A stretch of DNA of 64,000 bases from Lentisphaerota bacterium (GCA_015061685.1 SUWD01000004.1:1-64000); one strand, 5' to 3'; shown: positions 16,626 to 25,212, counted from the first letter of the stretch. Made by a program: numbers and translations. The notes: generated by a model from the sequence alone, not told the origin.

Positions 16626-17318
16626 TTATATGAATTGAGTTTGAAGTTCTTTTAATTGTACCGGATCATGTCCGGTAACTATCTGCACATGATTGGCGGC
16701 ATATTCTCTTAACATCATAATCGTCTGCCGGTATGCTGATGTACTTTCAGACGGGACATCAGTTAAAGCTTCTCCGGTATAGGCGGCATCGACGGCAAGC
16801 AGCAGTTTTTCACCGTTATCCATCGTCAGCAGCAATGATTGATGACCGGCGGTATGCCCCGGAGTCGGCAGCAGTATGATCCTGCCGTCACCGCAAAGAT
16901 CATATATACCTTCGGGAAAGATCCATCTGCTGTGATCATATTTTTCCGCCCATCCGGGATATTGCAGTTCCTCTTTGCGTACATAGCACGGGGTTTGGGG
17001 AAAATCCGCCAACCCTGCAGAATGGTCCGCATGGTTATGGGACAGAATTATGCCTGTAATATCTCCGGGGGAGATCCCTTTTTCTTTCAAAATGTTAACT
17101 ACTCTTTGATCATCTGTAATTTCCGGAATATAATTTATGTCGGATGGTTTTCCGGGGTCCGGAGGCTGTTGTCCGGTGTCAAAAAGGAATAACTTATTTT
17201 CATATTCCAGCAGATAAAACGGCACCGGCACAGTAAACCTCTCTCCTTCCGGTGCATTCCGGACGAGGAGGTGTTTCCAGGTGATGATTTTTCCACTGAA
17301 CCAGAGATGAAGCAACAT
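16626..17318 (-). CDS. Metallo-beta-lactamase-fold hydrolase, AHL-lactonase-like
   Basis: A 230-residue cytoplasmic protein with the metal motif SHNHADHSAG (H-x-H-x-D-H, about residue 95-105), a later metal His in PTPGHTAGHQS and an Asp in AVDAAYTGE. The layout matches the N-acyl homoserine lactonase (AiiA/AttM) branch of the fold, whose members open lactone rings. Its neighbours are sugar-type oxidoreductases, so a lactone made by the dehydrogenases is an attractive substrate, but that is inference. It starts 3 bp after the stop of the Gfo/Idh/MocA gene. Confidence 0.85.
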   Translation of the reverse strand: MLLHLWFSGKIITWKHLLVRNAPEGERFTVPVPFYLLEYENKLFLFDTGQQPPDPGKPSDINYIPEITDDQRVVNILKEKGISPGDITGIILSHNHADHSAGLADFPQTPCYVRKEELQYPGWAEKYDHSRWIFPEGIYDLCGDGRIILLPTPGHTAGHQSLLLTMDNGEKLLLAVDAAYTGEALTDVPSESTSAYRQTIMMLREYAANHVQIVTGHDPVQLKELQTQFI

Positions 17319-17321
17319 GAT

Positions 17322-18338
17322 TTATTCCCAGTTGATATATCCGGCGGCCGCCAGAGTGATTTTGTGAACCAGATAATCGTGTTCCGTAGAGTATGCCGGT
17401 TGGGCTTCTTTGCGAATGATCCGGGCAAGTTCCAGCAGTTGTTCCGTATAGCGGTCGGACTGGAGCGGCAGCGTGATCCGGTGATTGCCGGATGGATAAC
17501 CGAGATCATCTTTTATGACCATATCCACTACTACCGGTTGTCCGTCAAATCTCTCAACCGGAGAAAAGGAAATTATACCATTGGTTCCAGTGATCCGCAT
17601 CGCTCTGGCCGGCACACTGTTTTTCTGCCGGCTGCACGTCTTTACCACCGCGTAGGCATGGGGATACTCCAATATTGCCAGACAGTTGTTTTTGATTTCG
17701 TCCGGATCTCCCGGAGCAGAACGCAGAAAACCGCTTACATTCTGCGGTTTACCCATTGCGGCAGTGATGAAATCAATAAGATGGCATCCGAGATTATACA
17801 TAAGTCCACCGGAAAATTTCGCAATATATTGCTGATATACCTCCTCACCGTAACCGTGATTCATATCCGCTTCAATGGAAATAACTTCACCTATCCACTT
17901 TTCCCGGATCGCTTTCAAACAGAATTGAAATGCCGGATTTCCCCTGAACATGAAGCCCATTTGGAAAGGCACTTGCCGCTCTTTGCAGATATCCAGCAGC
18001 TGCTTGAAAAGTGCCGGATCTGTTCCAGCAGGTTTATCCATGTGCATTGCAATACCTTTTTCAGCGAATTTCAATGCGACAGAAACCAATTCATTATTGG
18101 GTACTTCCACCGTAACAGCCTGAATCGACGGATCATTCAGCACCTCATCCATAGTGAGGAAACGGTGTTTGCGAAAACACTCCTGCACCTCATTAATGTA
18201 TCTTGGCGTGGTACTGAAGTCAAGATCATTTACTACCCCGGCGATCTCATAGACATCAGAAAGTTTTTCCAGAGAAAGTATCTTGCCCTCTGCATGTTCA
18301 TGGGTGATACCGATTTGAGCGATTTTAATTTTACGCAT
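17322..18338 (-). CDS. Gfo/Idh/MocA-family oxidoreductase
   Basis: A 338-residue NAD(P)-dependent oxidoreductase. The N-terminal Rossmann part (KIKIAQIGITHEHA) is slightly unusual, with an IGITH in place of the common GxGxxG. The MDKPAGTD segment (the E/D-K-P motif with catalytic Lys) and NLGCHLIDF follow in the second domain. The open frame extends 34 codons upstream into the preceding gene; I choose the ATG at 18338, next to that gene's stop at 18340. Family members oxidise or epimerise sugars, inositols and their acids. It is the third gene in a leftward run of five. Confidence 0.87.
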   Translation of the reverse strand: MRKIKIAQIGITHEHAEGKILSLEKLSDVYEIAGVVNDLDFSTTPRYINEVQECFRKHRFLTMDEVLNDPSIQAVTVEVPNNELVSVALKFAEKGIAMHMDKPAGTDPALFKQLLDICKERQVPFQMGFMFRGNPAFQFCLKAIREKWIGEVISIEADMNHGYGEEVYQQYIAKFSGGLMYNLGCHLIDFITAAMGKPQNVSGFLRSAPGDPDEIKNNCLAILEYPHAYAVVKTCSRQKNSVPARAMRITGTNGIISFSPVERFDGQPVVVDMVIKDDLGYPSGNHRITLPLQSDRYTEQLLELARIIRKEAQPAYSTEHDYLVHKITLAAAGYINWE

Positions 18339-18339
18339 T

Positions 18340-19368
18340 TCAAGAGATTCCTTTGTCTGCCAGATATTTGTCAATGCTGCGATTGGTCGGGTTGCCTGCG
18401 ACAGATTGACCGAAATCTTTCGGAGTACGGGAAATTTCATACTTCAATCCATCGTAAAGTTTCATCATATTTTCCTGCTTCAAACCGGTGGCACCGAGAA
18501 CTTTGGAATTATCCATGACCCGGTTCAAAAGCCGGTCGTAGATCAACTGCCATCTGCCGGTGTACGGGGACAATTCATAATTGCTGACCACGCATCTGAG
18601 ATAATCTTCCTGATCGACCCAGATGGTTTTCAGATTGCAGATATCCTGATAAAATCCGGCGATCTCCTCCCAGGTGTGGTGTTCCGAGGTCGAAACGGTG
18701 AATGTTTCCCCCAGAGCCTTGCCGTTAAAGAGCAATCTGCTTATCATCTGCGCCACATCGCCTGCCCAGCTCATCGTAGCCTGAATATTTCTGGCACTTC
18801 CCGGCAGGATCACCGGTTTATTGAGCTGGGCTCTGCCCACCGTACAAGGGGCTTCCAGAGTTACCAATTGATAACGCATGAGGGAATAGGTTATTGCCAG
18901 ACGGACGATCGTCCAGTTTTTCCGCAACAGGGAATTGAGTACATTTTCACCGCGGGCTTTGTAAATGCTGTAATCATCTGAATTTTGAAACAATACATCT
19001 TTGGTGTTATCCAGCAGACGCGGGGAATTTTCCCGGGTCGGAGTTTCCACGCCGTCATAAACCCGGTAACTCGAAACAAAGATGTAATGTCCGGCGGCAT
19101 TGACGACCGGCATCAGCATCGATGCCAGATCCGCACTGTTGTAAACCATGAAATCCACAATGCCGTCATAGTTATTCTTGAACAATTCATTGCGGAATAA
19201 TATATCTCTGGCATCGCCCTTGATATGATTGATTCCGGGATGCCGGAATATTGAATCATCCAGCGCAACGGAATCGACTTTGAAGCCTTTTTGTGCAAGA
19301 AGCGGAACCATGTATTTGCCCAGTGCTCCGGTGGCACCGAGGACTAAAATTTTTTCAGCCATATCCAC
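18340..19368 (-). CDS. NAD-dependent epimerase/dehydratase-like protein
   Basis: A 342-residue extended short-chain dehydrogenase-type protein. The nucleotide-binding motif is VLGATGALGKYMV at the N-terminus. HYIFVSSYRVYDG provides the Ser region and a Tyr, with YSIYKARGEN as the YxxxK-like motif. The architecture resembles isoflavone-reductase/CSP41-type nucleotide-sugar enzymes. The frame starts with GTG at 19368, with an ATG two codons later (19362); either is possible. It lies 6 bp after the upstream dehydrogenase gene, clearly in the same operon. The substrate is unknown. Confidence 0.82.
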   Translation of the reverse strand: MDMAEKILVLGATGALGKYMVPLLAQKGFKVDSVALDDSIFRHPGINHIKGDARDILFRNELFKNNYDGIVDFMVYNSADLASMLMPVVNAAGHYIFVSSYRVYDGVETPTRENSPRLLDNTKDVLFQNSDDYSIYKARGENVLNSLLRKNWTIVRLAITYSLMRYQLVTLEAPCTVGRAQLNKPVILPGSARNIQATMSWAGDVAQMISRLLFNGKALGETFTVSTSEHHTWEEIAGFYQDICNLKTIWVDQEDYLRCVVSNYELSPYTGRWQLIYDRLLNRVMDNSKVLGATGLKQENMMKLYDGLKYEISRTPKDFGQSVAGNPTNRSIDKYLADKGIS

Positions 19369-19374
19369 AGTGCC

Positions 19375-20391
19375 TTATTTGATATTGGTCCAATCCAACA
19401 GAATTCCCAGAGGCGGATCGGAGAGCATACCGATTTTTTCATAAACAGTTTTGGCATCTTCCGGAGAAGCGATTTTTGAAATGATGGAATCCACATTCAA
19501 TCTTCCTGAATTTACCAATTTGAAAAATGTTTCATAATCGTCGAATTCCGACCAGCCCCAGTTGGTTCTGTCATTTTTCGGGCGGGCAAAAGTGTGTGTG
19601 CCGATCAGAGAGCCCCCCTTGCGGTGGACATATTTGTAGAAATCGACTGTCTGATCGGAAATTCTGGTACAGCCCAAAAGAGAGATCCGGCCATTATCAG
19701 CAACGCACTCCAGACATTGCAAAAGAGCATTGATGTTACCGGTGACCTCGACCACGGTTTCCGGGCCTTTGCCGCCGGTCAATTTGAGAATTCTCTGAAT
19801 GTAATCAGGTTCAGTCGGATCCAGTGCAAAATCGGTGCCGAGTTTTAACGCCAGCTCCCGTCTTTGAGGGGAACAATCGCTGACGATCACCGGATAGGCT
19901 CCGGCAATTCTGGCAAGTTGCCCGGCAAGGATACCGAGCAATCCCTGTCCGGCGACCAGACAGGCTTCACCCAGTTGGATCTGAAGTTTGCGGATTGCAA
20001 GCAGCGGGAACGAACAAAGATGGGCAGCCGCTGCGATTTTCATATCGAATCCCTCCGGTACCGGAAAAACATTGACATTTTCTCCGGTAATGATCAAAGA
20101 ACGGTGTCCGGCCCATGACACCACCACCTTGTCTCCGACGGAGTATTTTTTTACTGCGGAACCGGTCTGAATGACATGGCCGGATGCCGAGTATCCGGGA
20201 TAATACGGAAAATTATTCCCGACGGTACCGGTATTGGGTAAAGCATGAAAATTGGCAAGTTCAGTTCCGGCACTGATGAGATCGTAATCGGTTTTGATCA
20301 GCAGTTGATCCGGATGTAATGAAACAGTCATATCTCTTTTTTCAAAGGAGGCAACTTCTTTTTCCGGAAAGTAAACGACTGAAAACTCCAT
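19375..20391 (-). CDS. Medium-chain alcohol/polyol dehydrogenase-like protein
   Basis: A 338-residue MDR-family dehydrogenase. A GroES-like first half (YDLISAGTELANFHA, YPGYSASGHVIQTG) precedes a Rossmann domain with VAGQGLLGILAGQLARIAGAYPVIVSD. The catalytic-zinc Cys of classical polyol dehydrogenases is not obvious (SAGTE in place of a Cys/His site), which resembles the branch annotated as bacteriochlorophyllide-dehydrogenase or threonine-dehydrogenase-like. It is the first gene of the leftward cluster 20391-15653 and is divergent from the LacI-family regulator, whose operator-like palindrome lies between them. Confidence 0.83.
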   Translation of the reverse strand: MEFSVVYFPEKEVASFEKRDMTVSLHPDQLLIKTDYDLISAGTELANFHALPNTGTVGNNFPYYPGYSASGHVIQTGSAVKKYSVGDKVVVSWAGHRSLIITGENVNVFPVPEGFDMKIAAAAHLCSFPLLAIRKLQIQLGEACLVAGQGLLGILAGQLARIAGAYPVIVSDCSPQRRELALKLGTDFALDPTEPDYIQRILKLTGGKGPETVVEVTGNINALLQCLECVADNGRISLLGCTRISDQTVDFYKYVHRKGGSLIGTHTFARPKNDRTNWGWSEFDDYETFFKLVNSGRLNVDSIISKIASPEDAKTVYEKIGMLSDPPLGILLDWTNIK

Positions 20392-20438
20392 AACATATTT
20401 CCTCTATATATACTTGCATCATTGCATCTTTACCGGAT

Positions 20439-20444
20439 AATATA
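20439..20444 (-). promoter_or_regulatory. Probable -10 element for the leftward dehydrogenase cluster
   Basis: TATATT on the minus strand, about 50 bp before the start codon at 20391, within GTGTTATATTATCC. The matching -35 is weak (TCGCAA at 20467-20462), as expected for a regulated promoter. Confidence 0.4.
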
Positions 20445-20497
20445 ACACCGGAAAATGGCATTTGCGAATGGAGATAAAACGTTTTTCCGAAAACCTT

Positions 20498-20511
20498 TCC
20501 GAAACTTCGGA
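20498..20511. promoter_or_regulatory. Candidate LacI-family operator
   Basis: TCCGAAACTTCGGA is an inverted repeat with perfect 6-bp arms, next to a further half site TTCCGAAAAC. It lies between the two divergent genes and abuts the -35 of the regulator gene (20513), so binding could repress the regulator and influence the dehydrogenase cluster. Confidence 0.5.
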
Positions 20512-20512
20512 C

Positions 20513-20540
20513 TTGATTTCACGAAAAAATGTGTTATATT
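20513..20540 (+). promoter_or_regulatory. Promoter of the LacI-family regulator
   Basis: TTGATT (20513-20518), 16-bp spacer, TATATT (20535-20540), followed by GGAGAAACG as ribosome site before the ATG at 20573. Confidence 0.6.
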
Positions 20541-20572
20541 AGAAATAATATAAAAAATGGAGAAACGGTTTC

Positions 20573-21538
20573 ATGAATATTAAAGAATTTGCCGAATTGG
20601 CGGGTGTGTCTCCGGCTACTGTATCACGGGTTTTCAGCAGAAATCCGGGAGTCAGCGGAGAAAACGTCCAGAAAGTATTAAAAATTGCCGAGAAGTACAA
20701 TTACCATCCCCGAATTTCTGAAAAACAGAAAAATGTGGTACTGATTACACCGTATGATTCAGTTTATCCGGTGCAAAGTTGTATAGATATGCTGTTGATG
20801 GCAGTGACCCGGGAACTGCCCAAACACGGGTTCAGAGTGGAAATACTGCCGGTCAACAGCCTTGAGCGACTTTCTGATGTGCGCTTTTGCGGAGCTGTCG
20901 CAGTCGGTTTGGAACCGGAAATGTTCAAAAACTGGGATCAGAAATATGATGCACCTCTGGTGATACTTGACCGCCATGTCCATGGAAAAAAGAATAAAGA
21001 TCACAATCTTTATTATGTGAATTCCGATGAAAGCCTGGGAATGGAGCTTGCCATATCTTACTTGAAAGAGAGAGGCTGCCGTAAAATCGGGTGCATCATA
21101 CACGGAAATCCGGGCGAGGGCAATGTGGATATCCGGCATGAGGCGATCAGCGGACTTTTGAAAAAATATGATTTCCCAGCAGATGAATTATTGATCCGTT
21201 TTTCCGGAAACGGAAATGAAAAATATGTAGAGTTGATCGGCAAGCTTTTAAGGCAAGGGGTTGATGCTCTTTTCTGTCCGGGCGGAAACGCCGGGATCGT
21301 GGCCCTTTATGCACTTTCACTGTACGGGAAACAAATCCCGGAAGATATTTCTCTGATCGCTTCTGAACAAACTTACTTTTCAAATTATGCAGTTCCGCCG
21401 CAAACAACGATCACCCAGGAGTATGCTCTGGTGGCAGAAAAAGTTGTGAATATAATTGTCGACCGCATCGAGGGTAAAGATGTGGCCAGGGTAACAACTC
21501 TGCCCTATCGGTTGATAAAACGGGAAAGCGTAAAATGA
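20573..21538 (+). CDS. LacI-family transcriptional regulator
   Basis: A 321-residue repressor with the classical LacI headpiece (MNIKEFAELAGVSPATVSRV, then FSRNPGVS; helix-turn-helix at residues 4-25) and a sugar-binding core (VVLITPYDSVYP, SDESLGMELAISYLKERGCRKIGCI, VDALFCPGGNAGIVALYALSLYGKQIPEDISLIASE). The linker/hinge-helix region (about 45-58) is short and lacks the usual LAxxL hinge motif, reading HPRISEKQKNVV. It is transcribed away from the dehydrogenase cluster at 15653-20391, which it most likely regulates in response to a sugar or sugar derivative. Confidence 0.9.
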   Translation: MNIKEFAELAGVSPATVSRVFSRNPGVSGENVQKVLKIAEKYNYHPRISEKQKNVVLITPYDSVYPVQSCIDMLLMAVTRELPKHGFRVEILPVNSLERLSDVRFCGAVAVGLEPEMFKNWDQKYDAPLVILDRHVHGKKNKDHNLYYVNSDESLGMELAISYLKERGCRKIGCIIHGNPGEGNVDIRHEAISGLLKKYDFPADELLIRFSGNGNEKYVELIGKLLRQGVDALFCPGGNAGIVALYALSLYGKQIPEDISLIASEQTYFSNYAVPPQTTITQEYALVAEKVVNIIVDRIEGKDVARVTTLPYRLIKRESVK

Positions 21539-21602
21539 CTGTTGAAATCCGGGGATATCGTCAGACCGGTCACTATTTTTTTTGATTTTTTTGATTGTCA
21601 AC

Positions 21603-21631
21603 TTGACATATGGAAATTTGTATTTTATAAC
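21603..21631 (+). promoter_or_regulatory. Promoter upstream of decayed exported-protein gene
   Basis: TTGACA (21603-21608), 17-bp spacer, TATAAC (21626-21631), about 70 bp before the ATG at 21699. Confidence 0.55.
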
Positions 21632-21698
21632 ATTTTCAATGTTAAGTTTTTTTGATCCGACCGGATCATTGGGTGTGCAAAAAAAGGTAGTTGGGAGA

Positions 21699-22127
21699 AT
21701 GAAAAAATTTTTGGCCGTTGTTTTTGGCGTTCTTCCGGTTATGACAGCTGTTTCTTTTTTTGCGGCAATTCAATACAAAGTGGAAACTTTTTCCGGCGGA
21801 TCATGGTTTTCCGTTGACGAAAGACAAACTGTTTATCTCAACTTCAAAGATCCAGAAGGGGCGAGTGTTGTTCTCGGAGATTCTGTGATCACTAATATCG
21901 GTTGGTATAATTACGGAGAGGTTGTCCGTACTATTTCCCCGGTGCTCCCAGTTCGACTGTGCTCTACGGAGATATGGCAACTGGAGCATGGGGTGAATTT
22001 GCTCCCGGAGATAAAATCGTTTTGTGGATAGAAACGACCGATTCCCAATGGCAAAAAGAAGTTTTTGCGATGTTTGATCCCAGAGACTTGAAGCATGATA
22101 TCTGGATGCTTGGGGATTCCGGTGAAA
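21699..22127 (+). pseudogene. Frameshifted and truncated exported protein
   Basis: It starts MKKFLAVVFGVLPVMTAVSF, a signal peptide, preceded by GGGAG. After VVRTIS (about 21940) the frame turns into low-quality sequence, while the next frame carries on sensibly as GAPSSTVLYGDMATGAWGEF, then APGDKIVLWIETTDS. A one-base change near 21935-21950 has therefore split the gene. The second frame then runs straight into element R1 (from about 22125), which replaces the true C-terminus. The family is not recognised; the mature part looks like a small beta protein. The promoter at 21603-21631 remains intact. Confidence 0.7.
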
Positions 22128-22288
22128 GTCTCATTTTTTGTAAAAAATCTTTCCTTCCGTCTCCGTTGCTCTACGCCGCGACGAGGCGGCGGTACATTGC
22201 GGGTAATCCCGTGCCTTGCTCCGCAATCCATCCACCGGTTGCCCCCCGCTTTTGCCGGGTTGACAAATCACAACTTATGTTTTATGGT
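22125..22288 (+). mobile_element. R1 copy, rearranged and right-truncated
   Basis: It matches R1 at its left end (GTCTCATTTTTTGTAAAAAA) and again at the promoter segment (TTGACAAATCACAACTTATG), but carries an extra GC-rich segment of about 30 bp (CCGTCTCCGTTGCTCTACGC, shared with the copy at 38940) and lacks the middle part. The right terminal repeat is missing. TTGACA (22260-22265) and TATGGT (22283-22288) remain at a 17-bp spacing. Confidence 0.7.
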
Positions 22289-22552
22289 TACATTAAACTG
22301 CAGAAAAACAACGACCATCGTTAATTCAGCATAAAGATAATTTACAGATACAGCTTGCCTAACGAAACCAGAACAAAAAAGATATTATGAGAGACACAAG
22401 AGGTCTCTCATTTTTTATGTCTGCGAACAAAAAATGGTATCTCCACGAGGAACGAAGCGACGAAGTGCCTGAGTAACGCAAGGCAATGGGACAAAAAGAG
22501 TAATTTCATTTTTTACGACCGTAAAAAATAAACCGTAAAAAGAAAAAGTAAT
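22289..22552. other. Non-coding stretch between repeats
   Basis: No gene seen. It contains the R3 hairpin (22378-22411) and a small perfect stem ATTTTTTAC/GTAAAAAAT near 22508-22530. Confidence 0.5.
22378..22411. repeat. R3 hairpin, partial copy
   Basis: The left arm (AAAGATATTATGAGAGAC), the 7-nt loop and the first nine bases of the right arm (GTCTCTCAT) match the perfect palindrome at 28547-28589. The rest is replaced by TTTTTTATG, so this copy resembles a rightward terminator. Confidence 0.7.
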
Positions 22553-23040
22553 GGGGCTGTTGCAAAACCTCGCAGAGGTAAGCAACGCCCCTTCTTGTTT
22601 TTTCAGGGAGAAAAAAGTTTCTGCTTGAATAATTCAGTACATTTTTTCAATTTGCTCAAAAGTTCTTTTTGAGAAATACACTTTGCCGACGACAACGGAG
22701 GAGTTGAGAAGTATTGCAGATTGCGTGAAAGCTGCACCGTGGATTTATCCCGGTGCGAGGGGGAGTCCGGGGGAAACTTCCCCCGGATGGCACTTCGCAT
22801 TCACAATCCAAGACCTCTCCTGTCGCCATAAAAGGCGGCAGAGAGTCTGATTGTGAATGTATGAGTCAAACCACCGCCACAGACAGCAGACCGCAAAAAA
22901 ACGATCAAGGCTCGACAACGGAGAGCCGCGACTTCCCGTTTTTCTTTGTTCCACTTTCTTTTTCCGCAAAAAGAAAGTGGACGCAGGGGTGCAGGGGACG
23001 GCGTAAGTCCCCTGCAAAAATGAGGTTTTGCAACAGCCCC
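22553..23040. mobile_element. R2: 488-bp element with 19-bp inverted ends
   Basis: GGGGCTGTTGCAAAACCTC at 22553-22571 is the exact reverse complement of GAGGTTTTGCAACAGCCCC at 23022-23040. Ends with TGTTGCAAA resemble those of several insertion-sequence families, but no transposase frame is present. Inside are four hairpins: CCGGGGGAAACTTCCCCCGG, the ATTCACAATC/GATTGTGAAT stem, CCACTTTCTTTTT/AAAAAGAAAGTGG and GCAGGGGAC/GTCCCCTGC. A second, truncated copy is at 3101-3443. I could not identify a target duplication. It lies 20 bp beyond the stop of the EF-G-like gene. Confidence 0.75.
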
Positions 23041-23059
23041 CTGGGGATCTTTTCAAAAA

Positions 23060-25078
23060 TCAGAGATCTTTATCCTCTCCGACCTCTGCCTGATACTTGG
23101 CGATGATCTCATTTGCCACGTTACCGGGAACCTGCTCGTATCTTTCAAAATTCATCTCAAAAGATCCGCGGCCCTGGGTCATACTGCGTAATTCAGTGGC
23201 GTAACGGAACATCTCTGCCATCGGTACTTCCGCATGAACGATCTGCAAACCTTCATCCGCTGACATACCCAGCACCCTGCCCCGCTTGTGGTTCAAGTCT
23301 CCGGTAATGTCTCCCATATAAGTGTCGGGAATGCTGATATCAACTTTCATGATCGGCTCAAGCAAAACCGGTTTCGCATTGGCAATGGCTTCTTTGAATG
23401 CGGCTCTGCCGGCGATTTTGAATGCCATTTCATTTGAGTCCACCGGGTGATATTTGCCGTCGTAAACCGATACTTTGATCCGTTCCATCCGGCAGCCGAC
23501 CAGCGGCCCGGAGGTCATGACTTCCTGAATACCCTTTTCGATCGCCGGAATAAAGTTCTTGGGGACGGTGCCGCCGACCACATCATTGGTAAATTCATAA
23601 CCGGCTTCATTGTAAGCGATACGCAGGTAAACTTCGGCAAACTGTCCGGCTCCGCCGGTCTGCTTCTTGTGCCGGTAATGACCCTCGCCGCTGGAAGTGA
23701 TCGTTTCACGGTAAGGTACTTTGGGCGTGGAGAGGATCGCTTCCACTTTGAATTGCTCTTTCAAACGTCCGGCAACGATAGCCAAGTGCTGATCGCCCAT
23801 ACCGGAAAGGAGAAATTCGTGAGTCTCATCGTTGCGGGAAAGACGTACTGTCGGGTCACATTCGGCAATCTTCTGCAAACCGGCGGCGATCTTCTCATCT
23901 TCGCCATTCTTGGCGGCAGTCACCGCATAGGACATCGTCGCTCCGGGAAATTCAATGCCCGGCAGAGATTTGCAGTTGGAATTGGCCGCAACGGTATCTC
24001 CGATCTTGGTGTTTTTCAACTTCGCCACGGCAAAAATCGTTCCCGGGCCGGCTTCGGTGAAAGGTGTCTGACTCTTGCCATTCATCATCAGCAGCTGACC
24101 GAAACGCTCTTTGTGCTGTTCGGTGATATTGTAAACATCACTGTCTGCTTTGAATGTGCCGGTTACGGTGCGGATAAATGCCAGCTGACCGCTGAAAAGA
24201 TCATTGACACTCTTGAAAACCACTCCGTAAGCATCACCGGATTCAACGATCTCCTCCGGACCGCCGGGAAGCGGAACGTATTCCAAAGGAGTCGGGAAAA
24301 TATCCACGATCGTATCCAGAAGTTCCGGCAGACCGATCTCTTTGACCGCACTGGCTGCAAAAACCGGAATGGTGTTCCCTGCACGCACACTGGCACGCAA
24401 ACCTTTGCGGATCTCATCATCACTCAATTCGCCGCCGTCAAGGAAACGCTCCATGAGTTCCTCATCGGTTTCAGCGATCGCATCCATCCACAATGCCCGG
24501 CACTCCGCCACGTCATCCGCAATCTCCGCCGGAATATCCTTGTCAAAAAGAACATTGACCACTCTGGAAAATTCAGCACCTTTGCCCACCGGCCAGAAAA
24601 GCGGAATGATCACATTTTTACCATGGTTCTTACGCATGATCTCCAGCGTGGCTTTGAAATCCGCCCGATCCTTGTCCAGACGGTTGACCAAGCCGAAACG
24701 GGGAATCCGGCGCTGTTTGGCGATCTTCCACGCCCTGGCAGTTCCGATCTGCGGTCCGTCTATGGCATCAATGACCACCAGTGCCGCATCCGATGCCCGG
24801 ATGGCTCCGACGACCTGACCGACAAATTCACCGTATCCGGGAGTATCGGTAAAGAAAAGTTTGGTGTCTTTCCAGCTGCAATTGAGCAATGAAGCGTAAA
24901 TACTTGATTGCTTGGTCTGCTCCTCAACCATAAAATCGCTTATTGTATTGCGGTTTTCGATCGTTCCGGCACGCTGAATAGCTCCGGTCAGTCGGAGGAT
25001 CTGTTCGCAAAGAATGGTTTTTCCACTGCCGGAGTGGCCGGCGACGACGAAATTACGGGTGTTGGCAGCATTAGACAT
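23060..25078 (-). CDS. EF-G-like translational GTPase (EF-G paralogue)
   Basis: A 672-residue GTPase with the five-domain layout of elongation factor G. The P-loop is GHSGSGKT (about 14-21), G3 is DTPGY, and G4 is NRLD where canonical EF-G has NKxD. Later domains include RHKKQTGGAGQFAEV (domain IV) and the EPIMKVDISIPDTYMGDI stretch (domain V). The GHSGSGKT start and NRLD mark the EF-G-2-like subfamily that often coexists with the main EF-G and whose role is unsettled. The frame extends 30 codons upstream, but the ATG at 25078 follows AAAGGAGAG. A promoter lies at 25140-25168. Gene stands alone; R2 follows its stop. Confidence 0.88.
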   Translation of the reverse strand: MSNAANTRNFVVAGHSGSGKTILCEQILRLTGAIQRAGTIENRNTISDFMVEEQTKQSSIYASLLNCSWKDTKLFFTDTPGYGEFVGQVVGAIRASDAALVVIDAIDGPQIGTARAWKIAKQRRIPRFGLVNRLDKDRADFKATLEIMRKNHGKNVIIPLFWPVGKGAEFSRVVNVLFDKDIPAEIADDVAECRALWMDAIAETDEELMERFLDGGELSDDEIRKGLRASVRAGNTIPVFAASAVKEIGLPELLDTIVDIFPTPLEYVPLPGGPEEIVESGDAYGVVFKSVNDLFSGQLAFIRTVTGTFKADSDVYNITEQHKERFGQLLMMNGKSQTPFTEAGPGTIFAVAKLKNTKIGDTVAANSNCKSLPGIEFPGATMSYAVTAAKNGEDEKIAAGLQKIAECDPTVRLSRNDETHEFLLSGMGDQHLAIVAGRLKEQFKVEAILSTPKVPYRETITSSGEGHYRHKKQTGGAGQFAEVYLRIAYNEAGYEFTNDVVGGTVPKNFIPAIEKGIQEVMTSGPLVGCRMERIKVSVYDGKYHPVDSNEMAFKIAGRAAFKEAIANAKPVLLEPIMKVDISIPDTYMGDITGDLNHKRGRVLGMSADEGLQIVHAEVPMAEMFRYATELRSMTQGRGSFEMNFERYEQVPGNVANEIIAKYQAEVGEDKDL

Positions 25079-25139
25079 CAAAATCTCTCCTTTCTTTTTG
25101 ACTGAGATAGATCTGATACAAAAACTGTTATCTGGTGTT

Positions 25140-25168
25140 ACAATAGCAGATTCCGTATTTAATGTCAA
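25140..25168 (-). promoter_or_regulatory. Promoter of the EF-G-like gene
   Basis: Minus strand: TTGACA (25168-25163), 17-bp spacer, TATTGT (25145-25140), giving a leader of about 55 nt before the ATG at 25078. This supports the chosen start, since the longer frame would begin at the -35 element itself. Confidence 0.65.
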
Positions 25169-25212
25169 GCTGTTTTTTCAAAAATTTTTTAATTTTGTTG
25201 ATTTTATCACCA

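Noticed and set aside
17271..18518. 415-codon open frame on the plus strand
   Set aside because: It is antisense to the Gfo/Idh/MocA gene and the epimerase-like gene.
22553..23040. Target-site duplication for R2
   Set aside because: The flanks (AAAAAGTAAT and CTGGGGATCT) share no obvious direct repeat, so insertion by transposition is not shown.
23447..24892. 481-codon open frame on the plus strand
   Set aside because: It is antisense to the EF-G-like gene; no plausible protein composition or ribosome site.
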